64,000 bases of DNA from Bacillota bacterium (GCA_023411555.1 JAEYOQ010000057.1:124001-188000), one strand, 5' to 3'; counted from the first letter of the stretch, positions 34,844 to 44,231 are shown. Numbers and translations: made by a program. The notes: generated from the sequence alone by a model not told the origin.

Positions 34844-37552
34844 TTATTTCTTTTTCCTTCCGAATAGGTCGGAAACCTTCTTCTGTAGCTCTACCACAAT
34901 AATTGGTACAAATGCAAGCAGGAGGGTTATAGCCCATTGTCTCATAGACAGGGGAACAACCTGGAAAATTGCTGCTAGAGCAGGAATTGTTAATACGATA
35001 ACCTGTAAAAAAGCACATATTAAAAAGGAATAGACTAGCTTACGGTTTGTAAATACCCCAATCTGGGAGAGAGAATGCTCACTTCTCATATTAAAGGAGT
35101 GAAATAGCTGTGATAAGCTGAGTACTGCAAAGGACATGGATCTGCCTACCCAGGGAATATAGGTGGTTGGAGTACCAGCATTGTTTGATTCCGGAAGCAG
35201 GGATTGGTAGAAAGCTGGGGTATCATAAAAATGATGTCCAATCACAAAGGCTAATAAGGCTAAGGAACCGATCATAACACCTTCAAGGACTATCTGTATT
35301 GCCAGACCATCAGCGAACATCCCTTTCTTTGGAGAGATAGGTTTCTTCAGCATGATATCCTTAGCAGCCGGTTCAACTCCGAGGGAGATAGCAGGAAGAG
35401 AGTCGGTGACCAGATTAACCCATAACAGTTGAACAGCAACCAGGGGAGTCGGTAGTCCCATCAGTATCGCTACAAAGATGTTAAGTATCTCTCCAATATT
35501 ACTGGAAAGAAGAAAATGAACAGCCTTCTTTATATTCTCATAGATGCCGCGGCCTTCCTTAACTGCGGATACTATTGTTGCAAAATTATCATCAGTGAGA
35601 ATCATATCAGCTGCATTTTTAGCCACATCAGTACCGGTGATACCCATCGCGCAACCGATATCGGCCGCATTTAATGCAGGGGCATCGTTCACGCCGTCAC
35701 CGGTCATAGCTACTACCTCACCCCTGGCTTGGAAGGCTTTTACAATACGGACCTTATGCTCCGGGGAAACTCTGGCAAATACGCTGTAGCGATAGATGTT
35801 ATTCACGAGCTCCTCATTGCTCATAGCGTTTAGTTGCTCCCCGCTTATGGCTTCTTCTCCTTCCGCCAGAATACCAAGCTCTCTGGCAATGGCCTGAGCG
35901 GTTAGTACATGGTCACCGGTGATCATAATCGGTTTAATTCCAGCCTGGCGACAGGTAGCTACGGCGGATTTTACCTCGTCTCTGGGTGGATCGATCATTC
36001 CGATTAAGCCGATCAGAGTAAGACCATCCTCTAGCTCATCCTTCTTGATATTCTTAAAATTATCGGGTAGGTTCTTATAAGCCACCGCAATGACACGAAG
36101 GGCCTTTTCGGTCATTGAGTTATTGACAGAAATTAGTTTCTTCTTATCTCTTGATGTCAGTGGATATTGTTTGCCGTCATGATAATAGTGGGTGCATCGA
36201 CCCAGCATGAAATCAAAGGCTCCTTTGGTGACACTTCTGTATCCCTTTTCGGGAGAAGCGTGTACCGTAGTCATCAGCTTTCTGGCTGAATCGAAAGGAA
36301 TCTCAAACACACGTGGATATGTAATATCGAGATCGTTTTTGTTCAAACCTGATTGATATGCTGCTAGAACCAGGGCTTTCTCTGTGGGTTCTCCAGTTAG
36401 GGAGAGGGTGTTATTATTAGTTGAAAGGATCGTATCATTACAGAGGGCAGCATGAGATAATAGAAAACTGCCAAAGCTATTGTTCGGATTCTCCTTGCCA
36501 AAGATGGAGCAAACCTGGGTGACGGTCATAACATTCTGGGTCAGAGTGCCTGTTTTGTCCGAGCAGATTACCGTAGCGCTCCCCAGGGTTTCTACCGCTG
36601 GAAGCTTTCGAATTACCGCATTCTTTTTTGCCATCCTTTGTACACCCAAGGAAAGCATAATGGTTACAATAGCAGGAAGCCCCTCTGGGATTGCGGCTAC
36701 CGCTAAGCTTACGGAGGTCATAAACATATCAAACACAGGCAGATGCTTCATTAAACCAAGGACAAATATGATTCCACAGATGACAAGAGCAGCAATTCCC
36801 AGAACCTTACCGGTATCTGCAAGCCGTTTTTGCAGAGGAGTCATAGGGGTCTCTTCGTTCATGATCAGCTTTGCAATATGCCCAACCTGGGTATTCATAC
36901 CTGTCTCAGTAACGACTGCCAGACCTCTGCCGTAGGTTATCGTACTGGTGGCCAGAACCATATTGACACGGTCTCCCAGATTGGTCTCCGGTCTCAGCTC
37001 CACCTCGGCTATCTTATCCACTGCATTAGATTCACCGGTAAGAGATGCTTCCTCGGCTTTAAGGTTTATTGCGGATAAAAGCCTTGCATCTGCCGGAACA
37101 AAGCAACCTGTTTCCAGCAATATGATGTCACCCGGTACTAATTCAGCGGAATCAATGGAAGTGATTTTGCCCTCTCTTAAAACATGAGCGGTAGGGGCTG
37201 ACATTTTCTTCAAAGCTTCCAAGGCTTTCTCGGCTCTTGCTTCCTGAAGAACCCCAAGCGTTGCATTTATCATTATGATACATAATATTATAACCGGATC
37301 CACATAGTCCGGATCGCCATCAAGATAAGATACAACGAAGGATAAAATTGCTGCTAGTATCAGTATGATAATCATAAAATCTGAAAACTGGGACAAGAAT
37401 TTAATAATAATGCTTTTTGGCTTCTTCGCTTCAAGAATATTGTAGCCAAAGGTTTCTTGCCTCTTCTTTACTTCTTTCGCTGATAAGCCTTGATTATGGG
37501 TTACCCCTAATTCCTCAAGGACTTCGCTGATTGGTGTACTATGCCATTGCAT
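34844..37552 (-). CDS. P-type calcium-transporting ATPase
   Basis: The 902-residue protein is a P2-type ATPase of the PMCA/SERCA-like bacterial class. An N-terminal cation ATPase domain (WHSTPISEVLEELGV) leads to the first membrane pair, an LTGES actuator loop near residue 183, and the PEGLP ion-binding helix at 289-293. The phosphorylated Asp332 lies in DKTGTLTQ, followed by the TGDGVND hinge (near 600) and a C-terminal block of six membrane segments. It would pump Ca2+ out of the cell using ATP. Length is full. The ATG follows GGGAGTG on the minus strand. It is monocistronic, with a large repeat-rich gap upstream. Confidence 0.95.
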   Translation of the reverse strand: MQWHSTPISEVLEELGVTHNQGLSAKEVKKRQETFGYNILEAKKPKSIIIKFLSQFSDFMIIILILAAILSFVVSYLDGDPDYVDPVIILCIIMINATLGVLQEARAEKALEALKKMSAPTAHVLREGKITSIDSAELVPGDIILLETGCFVPADARLLSAINLKAEEASLTGESNAVDKIAEVELRPETNLGDRVNMVLATSTITYGRGLAVVTETGMNTQVGHIAKLIMNEETPMTPLQKRLADTGKVLGIAALVICGIIFVLGLMKHLPVFDMFMTSVSLAVAAIPEGLPAIVTIMLSLGVQRMAKKNAVIRKLPAVETLGSATVICSDKTGTLTQNVMTVTQVCSIFGKENPNNSFGSFLLSHAALCNDTILSTNNNTLSLTGEPTEKALVLAAYQSGLNKNDLDITYPRVFEIPFDSARKLMTTVHASPEKGYRSVTKGAFDFMLGRCTHYYHDGKQYPLTSRDKKKLISVNNSMTEKALRVIAVAYKNLPDNFKNIKKDELEDGLTLIGLIGMIDPPRDEVKSAVATCRQAGIKPIMITGDHVLTAQAIARELGILAEGEEAISGEQLNAMSNEELVNNIYRYSVFARVSPEHKVRIVKAFQARGEVVAMTGDGVNDAPALNAADIGCAMGITGTDVAKNAADMILTDDNFATIVSAVKEGRGIYENIKKAVHFLLSSNIGEILNIFVAILMGLPTPLVAVQLLWVNLVTDSLPAISLGVEPAAKDIMLKKPISPKKGMFADGLAIQIVLEGVMIGSLALLAFVIGHHFYDTPAFYQSLLPESNNAGTPTTYIPWVGRSMSFAVLSLSQLFHSFNMRSEHSLSQIGVFTNRKLVYSFLICAFLQVIVLTIPALAAIFQVVPLSMRQWAITLLLAFVPIIVVELQKKVSDLFGRKKK

Positions 37553-37592
37553 GTGGATTCACTCCCGCTGTCCTAAATCTTCTCTTAAGTAT

Positions 37593-37758
37593 ATGATAAG
37601 AGCGTAGTGAACATGCATCAAGCTTGCTTGAATGCATGCGAGCGGAGCGAAGAGGTCATGAACCGCTCTTGTTCATGACATGATAAGAGCGTAGTGAACA
37701 TAATGCGAGAAGAACACTCGCATGTCAAGCTTGCTTGAATGCATGCGAGCGGAACAGC
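37593..37758. repeat. Direct repeats upstream of the calcium ATPase gene
   Basis: A 22-bp unit ending GCGTAGTGAACAT occurs at 37593-37614 and 37680-37701. A 28-bp unit starting CAAGCTTGCTTGAATGC and ending GCGAGCGGA occurs at 37619-37646 and 37726-37753. A partial third copy of the first unit (GCGTAGTGAACATAACACGAGAAG-like) lies at about 38073-38096, beyond the 304-bp element. No gene is supported here. Confidence 0.7.
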
Positions 37759-38062
37759 GGGGCTGTCGCACTAGGATTTACCTCGGAAGAAAGGCGAAAT
37801 AGCTCCCCTCACACACAGATTGCCGGACATCTTCCCGTTTTGTATGCTTAAATCGAACATAAATGTTCGCTTTTTAAAGCATACAAAATCGCAAATCTGT
37901 CCGTCAAACAGTGCATTTGCGCGTAAGCAAAGTGAGCATATACAAGCTTGCTTGTATATATGCGAGCGCGCTCGCGAACTGGATAATCTCAATGATTGAG
38001 ATTATCCAGTATGGGGAGCTATTCCGCCTTTCGTCCAAGTGAAGTACATTTATGACAGCCCC
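37759..38062. repeat. Structured 304-bp intergenic element with nested inverted repeats
   Basis: The element starts GGGGCTGTC (37759-37767) and ends GACAGCCCC (38054-38062). Inside these ends a second pair, AAAGGCGAAATAGCTCCCC (37790-37808) and GGGGAGCTATTCCGCCTTT (38013-38031), forms a near-perfect stem. Further in are a TTTTGTATGCTT/AAGCATACAAAA stem (37837-37888), TATACAAGC/GCTTGTATA (about 37939-37958), a GCGAGCGCGCTCGC palindrome, and a perfect 33-bp palindrome centred at 37994. It looks like a miniature inverted-repeat element or a large structured RNA. Overlapping short frames have no ribosome sites. Confidence 0.65.
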
Positions 38063-38236
38063 ATGAGCGTAGCGTAGTGAACATAACACGAGAAGCTAGA
38101 GGTCATGTATGGTAATATATACCTGGTATTATAAATATTAAAAAAACATTTACTTTAGAGAAAAATAGAGTATAATACATCGAGTATCTAAAATTTAAAC
38201 TGATAGTAATCTGTATACAAGATAGAAAGGTATCCT

Positions 38237-39589
38237 ATGACAAAATCATTTACTCGTGACATGACGAATGGCTCACCGGCCAGATTAATCATTCAGTTCT
38301 CAATTCCTATGCTCATCGGTAACCTGTTCCAGCAGATTTATAGTATGGTGGATTCCATTGTTGTCGGTAAGTTCGTTGACAGCAATGCCTTGGCAGCAGT
38401 AGGGGCAACCGGCTCATTGGTTTATTTAATCATCGGCTTATGCTTTGGCTTATCGGCCGGTATCTCAATAGTGGTCTCCCAGTATTTTGGGGCAAAGGAT
38501 TACGATAATGTAAAAAAAGCCTTTGCAACTGCAACCTATGTAGTAATAGGTGCAGCTGTGATACTGGGTATCGTAGGCTTTTGCTCCAGCAGATGGCTTC
38601 TGGAGGTTCTTAATACTCCAGCTTCTATCATCAATCAGTCGGATATTTATATGAAGATCACCTTCGCCGGAATTCTCGGCACAGCCTGTTACAATGGAAT
38701 TTCTGCAATTCTAAGGGCTTTGGGAGATTCTGTTACTCCATTGATTTTCCTAATCGTTGCCAGTGTTCTTAATGTGATACTTGATTTATTATTTGTTATT
38801 GTCTTCCACTGGGATGTTCCAGGTGTCGCCCTTGCAACGATCATTTCTCAATTTGTATCCGCTACTGGCTGTATTCTTTATGCAATGGCAAAGGTTAAGA
38901 TATTAAGAATGCCGCTTAAAGAGTTCCGATTGGATCGAGTCATCCTTAGAAAATGTATCCGCTTGGGAGTTCCGGTAGCCATACAGAATGCTCTGATTTC
39001 TGTATCACTTATTCTGCTTCAGGGAGTAATCAATGTATATAGTGAAGTTGTAATTGCAGCTCATTCTGTCGTAACAAGAATTGAGCAGTTGGTTCTTCAG
39101 CCGGGAATGTCTGTAGGTACAGCTTTATCTGCCTTTGCCGGGCAGAATGTTGGAGCGGGTAAATTCGAACGTGCAAAGAAGGGATATCAAATCTCATCAG
39201 TAATTATGGTTGTTTTTAGTCTATGCATGCTTCCTGTTATGTATTATGGTAGCGAGTTCATCATGACATGGTTTACGAATAAGGAGAATGCCGAGATTGT
39301 TACAACCGGTGTTATGGCAATCCGAATTACCTGTTTCTTCTATGTTCCAGTAGGTCTGATCTTTGTCAGCCGAAACTTCTTAAGTGGGACCGGGGACATC
39401 AAGGTTCCTATGGCAATGGGAATTACCGAGGTTATCTGTAGGGTACTGTTAGCCAATGTACTTACTCATATGATTGGATTTACAGGAATATGGTGGGCCA
39501 CCGGTTTAAATTGGCTGATTACCTCTCTGGTAGGTATCTTCAGTGTGGCTTCGGGGAGATGGGAGAAAAAATCAATTGTCCCTGTCTAA
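38237..39589 (+). CDS. MATE family efflux transporter
   Basis: The 450-residue protein has twelve predicted membrane segments and the typical MATE N-terminus (DMTNGSPARLIIQFSIPMLIG, then QQIYSMVDSIVVGKFVDSNALAAVGATG). It likely exports drugs or metabolites in exchange for Na+ or H+. Length is normal. ATG 38237 follows AAAGG. The upstream 38097-38236 region is AT-rich and contains a plausible start region but no consensus promoter that I would assert. It converges with the DedA gene, the two stops lying only 3 nt apart. Confidence 0.93.
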   Translation: MTKSFTRDMTNGSPARLIIQFSIPMLIGNLFQQIYSMVDSIVVGKFVDSNALAAVGATGSLVYLIIGLCFGLSAGISIVVSQYFGAKDYDNVKKAFATATYVVIGAAVILGIVGFCSSRWLLEVLNTPASIINQSDIYMKITFAGILGTACYNGISAILRALGDSVTPLIFLIVASVLNVILDLLFVIVFHWDVPGVALATIISQFVSATGCILYAMAKVKILRMPLKEFRLDRVILRKCIRLGVPVAIQNALISVSLILLQGVINVYSEVVIAAHSVVTRIEQLVLQPGMSVGTALSAFAGQNVGAGKFERAKKGYQISSVIMVVFSLCMLPVMYYGSEFIMTWFTNKENAEIVTTGVMAIRITCFFYVPVGLIFVSRNFLSGTGDIKVPMAMGITEVICRVLLANVLTHMIGFTGIWWATGLNWLITSLVGIFSVASGRWEKKSIVPV

Positions 39590-39592
39590 TAA

Positions 39593-40201
39593 TTAAGCTT
39601 GGTTCGTTCCCTTCTTACACTTTTGATAGATAAAATTCAATAATAAAGCAAAGAGACAGAGGCCGGCTATGGGATGAAGGTACAATTTATACCTTTCATA
39701 ATAGCTGGCCACTTTTTGATAGTTCTCCTGTAGAGTATAGCCTAGCCCGATTAAGAGGGTATTCCATACGGTAATCCCTAAAAAGGTGTAGGTAAAATAG
39801 GTAACCGGTGAAAGCTTAGCAGCACCGGCCACCAAGGAGATATAGGTACGTATAATTGGTATGACTCTTCCAATACATACAGTAGCCCCTCCGTGAAGAC
39901 GGAACTTCTCGTTCGCATGATCAATACCCTTTTGCGCTTTCGGAAATCGTGTAATAATAGCGTGTAGAATAGCACCTCCGCCAAACCAACCGACACCATA
40001 GCAGATACCGGTACCGATTAGACCTGCGAGAATACTAAGCATCAGGATAACAAGAAAGTCTGTATGATTGGCGGAAGCAATCGCTCCGGAGAAGGGAAGG
40101 ACAATTTCACTGGATACAGGAAAGCAAGCATATTCCAAAAGGATTATGATAAACATGGCTAGCGTTCCGTATTCAGCAATGAATTCTTGAATAAGGTTCA
40201 T
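39593..40201 (-). CDS. DedA family membrane protein
   Basis: The 202-residue protein is a DedA/SNARE-associated (VTT) family member with 4-5 membrane segments. It carries the family block PVSSEIVLPFSGAIA near residue 28 and the G-(x)-FRLHGGATVCIGRVIPIIRTYISLVAG block near 95-125 that contains conserved arginines. DedA proteins are linked to membrane homeostasis and to flipping of undecaprenyl phosphate or phospholipids. The C-terminus is short and basic. It is monocistronic and its stop is adjacent to that of the MATE gene, without room for a separate terminator. Confidence 0.9.
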   Translation of the reverse strand: MNLIQEFIAEYGTLAMFIIILLEYACFPVSSEIVLPFSGAIASANHTDFLVILMLSILAGLIGTGICYGVGWFGGGAILHAIITRFPKAQKGIDHANEKFRLHGGATVCIGRVIPIIRTYISLVAGAAKLSPVTYFTYTFLGITVWNTLLIGLGYTLQENYQKVASYYERYKLYLHPIAGLCLFALLLNFIYQKCKKGTNQA

Positions 40202-40485
40202 AAATCCACCTGATGAATGTAGTTACAGAATGTATATGCAAAATAAAGCGATTATTTACTATAAATGGATAGAAACCATAGAATACATGCTGTTTTTAAG
40301 GAAATTCTAATGTAAAATTGGAAAATTAACCTATGAAAGAAGAAATTCTTGTGTTAGAATTGTCTTAAATAAGTGAACAATATAAGAGAGATATAAGATA
40401 GAAGCCTATCGCAGGTAGGTGCAATAGGGTAGCAGCAATCGTATACGAATCTCTATATTAATAGTATATACTAGGGGGGACTGGC

Positions 40486-41088
40486 ATGAAGATAGTAACG
40501 AAATTTTCTAAAAAGGATCTCTGGAGTATTCCGAACATCCTATGTTATATTCGCTTTTTTCTGATACCGGTATTTGTGATCACATATATCAGAGCGAATG
40601 AGCCAAAGCAATACGTTCAGGCGGCTGCTGTAGTTTTTATTTCGGGATTAACGGATTTTCTGGATGGTTTCATAGCACGTAAATTTGACATGGTGACGGA
40701 GCTAGGGAAGTTAATTGATCCCTTGGCAGATAAGCTTACACAAGCTTCCTTGATATTTATCCTGGTGGTAAAAATCAAATGGATGTTCTTGCTGTTAATT
40801 TTATTTGTTGTTATGCAGCTGTTTTTATTAGTTGCAGGCATTGTAATGTTGAAAAAGGGAACTAAATTGAACGGTGCCAAATGGTTCGGAAAGGTATCAA
40901 CCACAGTTTTTTACGCAACAATGCTGGTGCTGGTTGCAGTACCTACTTTGAAGGTTGATATTACCAATATACTGATGATGGTTTGTGGTGCATTCTTACT
41001 CCTATCCTTTCTGCTTTATATTAACGAATATATCAAGATGTATCATAACCTAAAGAAAAAAGAGGAATTAAAGAATGGAATTGAATAA
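40486..41088 (+). CDS. pgsA: CDP-diacylglycerol-glycerol-3-phosphate phosphatidyltransferase
   Basis: The 200-residue membrane protein carries the CDP-alcohol phosphatidyltransferase signature DG-x(2)-AR-x(8)-G-x(3)-D-x(3)-D, read here as DFLDGFIARKFDMVTELGKL followed by IDPLAD (about residues 62-88). PgsA makes phosphatidylglycerol phosphate for membrane phospholipid synthesis. Length and N-terminus (IPNILCYIRFFLIPVFV) fit PgsA rather than PssA. The ATG follows GGGGGG. The gene overlaps the downstream AI-2E family gene by 14 nt. The gap 40202-40485 shows no recognisable riboswitch. Confidence 0.88.
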   Translation: MKIVTKFSKKDLWSIPNILCYIRFFLIPVFVITYIRANEPKQYVQAAAVVFISGLTDFLDGFIARKFDMVTELGKLIDPLADKLTQASLIFILVVKIKWMFLLLILFVVMQLFLLVAGIVMLKKGTKLNGAKWFGKVSTTVFYATMLVLVAVPTLKVDITNILMMVCGAFLLLSFLLYINEYIKMYHNLKKKEELKNGIE

Positions 41089-42238
41089 AAGTAACATTAA
41101 GAAAATTCTCGGTATCATTACCTTCACAGTCTTTCTCTACGTAGGACTGCAGCGTTTAGATATTGTGATAGGAGCACTGTATTTTTGCATCAATTTAGCC
41201 TTCCCTTTTATTTTGGGAGCAGCGATTGCTTTTATTCTTAATGTACCGATGAGAGCAATAGAGAATCGTCTTTTTGAAGCAAATAGCAAGAAAAGAGGTC
41301 TTCAAAGGAAATTGAAACGGCCTCTTAGCCTGATTATTACCCTTATACTGGTGTTTGGCGTTATTGTACTAGTTACTCTACTGGTCGTACCGGAAATTGT
41401 GAATACCATCAGAAACATCAGTGAGAGCAACCTATTACCGAATTTCTTTTATCGGGCTGAAAGTAATTATCTTAAGCTGATTCAGGATTATCCATATCTA
41501 GCGGAATATATTAATTTTGATAATATTAATTGGCAGGGCTTTATTAAGGGAATCTATAACTTTATTATCAATAGTGGAGCTGACATGCTTCAATCCACAT
41601 TTAGTACAGCCTTTAGTATCTTTGGTGGCATGATTGATTTCTTACTGGGCTTTATTTTCTCCATCTATATACTGGTACAGAAGGAAAAGCTGGGACAGCA
41701 GACGAGGAAGCTGATGTATGCTTTTCTCCCAGAAAAGGTCGTCACCAAGATTTTATCCATATGCTCTTTGTCGGAGGCTACCTTTTCTAAATTCCTCTCC
41801 GGCCAGTGCTTAGAGGCAGTAATTCTGGGATTAATGTTCTTTATTGTAATGAGTATATTCCGGTTTCCTTATGCGCTAATGATTAGTGTGTTAATCAGCT
41901 TTACTGCATTAATTCCGATTTTTGGTGCATTTATCGGATGTGGTATCGGGGCGTTCTTAATTCTTATGTTGGATCCCCTGAAAGCCTTGTTATTTATTTT
42001 AATGTTCGTGATACTGCAACAGATTGAGGGTAACTTTATTTATCCTCAAGTAGTCGGAGGCTCCATAGGCCTGCCTTCCATGTGGGTATTGGTTGCAGTG
42101 ACCATAGGTGGAAGTACCATGGGTGTAGCTGGAATGTTAATCTTTATCCCCATGTTCTCTGTGCTCTATGCCTTATTAAGAGAAGCAACGAATCGAAGAC
42201 TTAAAATGCGTAAGATATCCTCAAGCAAGTTAGGCTAA
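41075..42238 (+). CDS. AI-2E family transporter (PerM-like permease)
   Basis: The 387-residue protein has about eight membrane segments and the layout of the AI-2E/PerM superfamily: two N-terminal membrane hairpins, a central extracellular-type helical region (about 110-200) and a C-terminal block with IPIFGAFIGCGIGAFLIL and EGNFIYPQVVGGSIGLPSMWVL. Family members export autoinducer-2 or act as Na+/H+ antiporters. Notably luxS, the AI-2 synthase gene, lies 1.1 kb downstream on the opposite strand, but no operon link exists. It is translationally coupled to pgsA through a 14-nt overlap. Confidence 0.88.
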   Translation: MELNKSNIKKILGIITFTVFLYVGLQRLDIVIGALYFCINLAFPFILGAAIAFILNVPMRAIENRLFEANSKKRGLQRKLKRPLSLIITLILVFGVIVLVTLLVVPEIVNTIRNISESNLLPNFFYRAESNYLKLIQDYPYLAEYINFDNINWQGFIKGIYNFIINSGADMLQSTFSTAFSIFGGMIDFLLGFIFSIYILVQKEKLGQQTRKLMYAFLPEKVVTKILSICSLSEATFSKFLSGQCLEAVILGLMFFIVMSIFRFPYALMISVLISFTALIPIFGAFIGCGIGAFLILMLDPLKALLFILMFVILQQIEGNFIYPQVVGGSIGLPSMWVLVAVTIGGSTMGVAGMLIFIPMFSVLYALLREATNRRLKMRKISSSKLG

Positions 42239-42239
42239 A

Positions 42240-42298
42240 AAACCGCTCCCGGGTTGAGACAGTATATGAAAAACTGTCACAAGCGTTGGGAGCGGTTT
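42240..42298. terminator. Bidirectional terminator
   Basis: AAACCGCTCCC pairs with GGGAGCGGTTT, and an inner GACAGT/ACTGTC stem sits in the loop. A-run before and T-rich after; it serves both convergent genes. Confidence 0.8.
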
Positions 42299-42312
42299 CT
42301 TCCTTCAATTCT

Positions 42313-42588
42313 TTATTTTCTGGTTGCCATTATTTTTCGTATCATCTCGAATTGCTGTTTTTCCTTTGGTGTCATGTTCTTGGATAGGATCTCTATCATT
42401 AAGTCGCTTTCATCCTTAGTAAAGGCAAGGTTTTGCTCTTGAAGGCGTTTGTTCGTAGTCATTAACAGGGGTAGCAGCTTATCCATTGGTTTGCCCTCGG
42501 CTTCCTTTACTAAATCCAAGAGTATGGCAAGCTTTCTGGGGTCAACACTGTTTAACCTGGGGTTATTGGTCCAAGACGTATCAGCCAT
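42313..42588 (-). CDS. Hypothetical protein, second of an overlapping pair
   Basis: The 91-residue protein starts MADTSWTNNPRLNSVDPRKL at ATG 42588, 7 nt after AAGGAG, and overlaps the preceding gene by 8 nt. It is soluble and helical. The C-terminus reads MTPKEKQQFEMIRKIMATRK, similar to the C-terminal MPPEQQSTFENLRMLLST of its upstream partner. A segment KLLPLLMTTNKRLQEQNLAFTKDE looks like an amphipathic helix. I recognise no named family. Translational coupling suggests the two proteins are made in fixed ratio and may interact. Confidence 0.7.
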   Translation of the reverse strand: MADTSWTNNPRLNSVDPRKLAILLDLVKEAEGKPMDKLLPLLMTTNKRLQEQNLAFTKDESDLMIEILSKNMTPKEKQQFEMIRKIMATRK

Positions 42589-43237
42589 TTTCATGCTCCT
42601 TACTATCATCAGATTTGCTATTATTATCATATGACATAGTACTTAAAAGCATTCTTAAGTTTTCGAAGGTGCTCTGTTGCTCCGGTGGCATCATCGTCTT
42701 CAGCATTTCGAACATTGGATTATCATTGGTAAAACTATTCTCATTCCCTTGAGTATGGCTTTGATTATCCTGGGAAGCAGTATCCTCTGATCTTGTATCC
42801 CCGAAACCGCTATCCCGAAAGATAGATTCAAAATTTGATCCGGTAAAGTTGCCTGTGACCGTATCCGTATCATCCTTATTATCTTCGCCAGAGAAAGAAA
42901 AATCTCCGAATTCCTGCATGGTCTTCATAGCGTTCATTAGGTTATTGTACATCTCAAACATTCTCTTCATGTTGAATATATTAAGGATTCGGTCTATGAT
43001 ATCCCGCTCCTTTTTGTTACATAAAGGGCGGATGCCATTTAAAAGGCCTTCCATATCGATACTTTTATTTTCGTAGCCACAGGCAACCATACTATTACGG
43101 CCGGATAAGGCACTTAGACTTCCCATAAGATCCAGAGCCTTAGCGAAAAATTCCACTCGGATTTTAGTCATGGAATCGAAGTAGGGTAAGGCGGCTTTCA
43201 TTATCTCAGCTGTGTGTAGATAGTTTTGGTCTGCCAT
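42581..43237 (-). CDS. Hypothetical protein, first of an overlapping pair
   Basis: The 218-residue protein has a helical N-terminal part (HTAEIMKAALPYFDSMTKIRVEFFAKALDLMGSL) and a conserved-looking core NGIRPLCNKKERDIIDRILNIFNMKRMFEMYNNLM. A long Asp/Ser/Thr/Asn-rich low-complexity linker (about 118-175) leads to a short C-terminal helix MFEMLKTMMPPEQQSTFENLRMLL. ATG 43237 follows GGGAGAAG; an in-frame start at 43249 is poorly spaced. No signal peptide. The low-complexity linker between two helical ends suggests a tethering or scaffolding protein. The function is unknown. Confidence 0.7.
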   Translation of the reverse strand: MADQNYLHTAEIMKAALPYFDSMTKIRVEFFAKALDLMGSLSALSGRNSMVACGYENKSIDMEGLLNGIRPLCNKKERDIIDRILNIFNMKRMFEMYNNLMNAMKTMQEFGDFSFSGEDNKDDTDTVTGNFTGSNFESIFRDSGFGDTRSEDTASQDNQSHTQGNENSFTNDNPMFEMLKTMMPPEQQSTFENLRMLLSTMSYDNNSKSDDSKEHENG

Positions 43238-43376
43238 AGCTTCTCCCATTATACATACTCAATACAGTATATTCATGTAAACACGAAAAATGCACTAAAC
43301 TGCCGATGGTTCTCACCTAATTCACGGAGCTAGTGCATGGAATAGCTATGATAACTATTTAATCGTGTGTTACAAG

Positions 43377-43856
43377 CTAATTGGGATAAATAAGATTAGC
43401 ATCTGCTGCCTGATAGAGAATCTCATCAAGGAACTGCTTTGCATAAAACTTAGCCTTATCGAGATTCATGTCGGAATAATTTCCGCAATTTTCGGGAGTA
43501 GCACCAGGTATATCTCCGGTAAAATCTCGAATAAACTCATAGGTTTCGATGATCAGAGGTAATATTTCTCTAGATTCATAGTCTCCACCTAACAATAGAT
43601 AAAAGCCAGTACGGCAGCCCATAGGACCAAAGTATATTATTCGTTCCCCGTACTCACTATGATTTCGCAGATAGGTTGCAGCCAGATGCTCTATAGTGTG
43701 CATCTCACCGGTCATCATAACCGGATCAAAGTTTGGACGGGTCATACGAATATCGAAGGTAGTAATGGTTTCATTGCCAAGCCTATCCTTTCTGGAGACA
43801 TATAAGCCTCGGAGTAATTTCATATGATCAATGGTAAAGCTAGCGATTTGCTTCAT
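43377..43856 (-). CDS. luxS: S-ribosylhomocysteine lyase
   Basis: The 159-residue protein is LuxS, which converts S-ribosylhomocysteine to homocysteine and the AI-2 precursor. Metal ligands His53 and His57 lie in HTIEH and Cys124 in ENCGNY; the catalytic Cys81 lies in GPMGCRTGF. Start choice: ATG 43856 (MKQIASFTIDHMKLL) gives the normal family length and follows GAGGCAGGT, while the longer frame to 43988 would add 44 unrelated residues. No pfs (nucleosidase) gene is next to it. A MATE, an AI-2E and a HAD gene are nearby without obvious operon links. Confidence 0.96.
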   Translation of the reverse strand: MKQIASFTIDHMKLLRGLYVSRKDRLGNETITTFDIRMTRPNFDPVMMTGEMHTIEHLAATYLRNHSEYGERIIYFGPMGCRTGFYLLLGGDYESREILPLIIETYEFIRDFTGDIPGATPENCGNYSDMNLDKAKFYAKQFLDEILYQAADANLIYPN

Positions 43857-44068
43857 GATGTTACCTGCCTCTCTAAAATTTATAATACGGAAGTGCGTAT
43901 CTTCGTGGGCAAAAGGATAAACGGATTTTGCCCATATCAAGATTATAGCATAGACGAGAGCTTTTGTGGATTCTATATTTGATTCCAACTTACACCAAGC
44001 TATGTTAAATAGTATAATACACTTAAGTAATTTTTTGATTAATCCGACTATATAGTTATGCAGATATC

Positions 44069-44098
44069 CTAATTATTAATATAGCTGTTAACAGTAAC
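44069..44098 (+). repeat. 30-bp dispersed repeat, copy 1
   Basis: The unit begins CTAATTATTAATATAGC and ends AACAGTAAC. It recurs at 60290-60319 with one mismatch (T versus G). Both copies lie 90-165 bp upstream of genes for metal-dependent phosphohydrolases (HAD here, HD there). Outside the unit the sequences diverge. Confidence 0.7.
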
Positions 44099-44139
44099 AT
44101 GCCGGAGTACTCTGGAAATAGATGTGGTATGAATTTTGG

Positions 44140-44168
44140 TTGTAAGGATATGCTTAATATGTTAGAAT
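44140..44168 (+). promoter_or_regulatory. Promoter of the HAD phosphatase gene
   Basis: TTGTAA (44140-44145) and TAGAAT (44163-44168) are separated by 17 bp, about 64 nt upstream of the start. The 30-bp repeat lies 42 bp before the -35 box. The rest of the 43857-44231 gap holds no ORF I can support. Confidence 0.5.
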
Positions 44169-44231
44169 AACATAATCTGAACGGTACGGTTCACAATATA
44201 GATGAAACTAATAAGGATAAAGGATAACAAC

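Noticed and set aside
37771..37992. Possible 73-codon gene on the minus strand
   Set aside because: It lies wholly within the nested palindromes of the 304-bp element, has no ribosome site, and its protein is of repeat-like composition.
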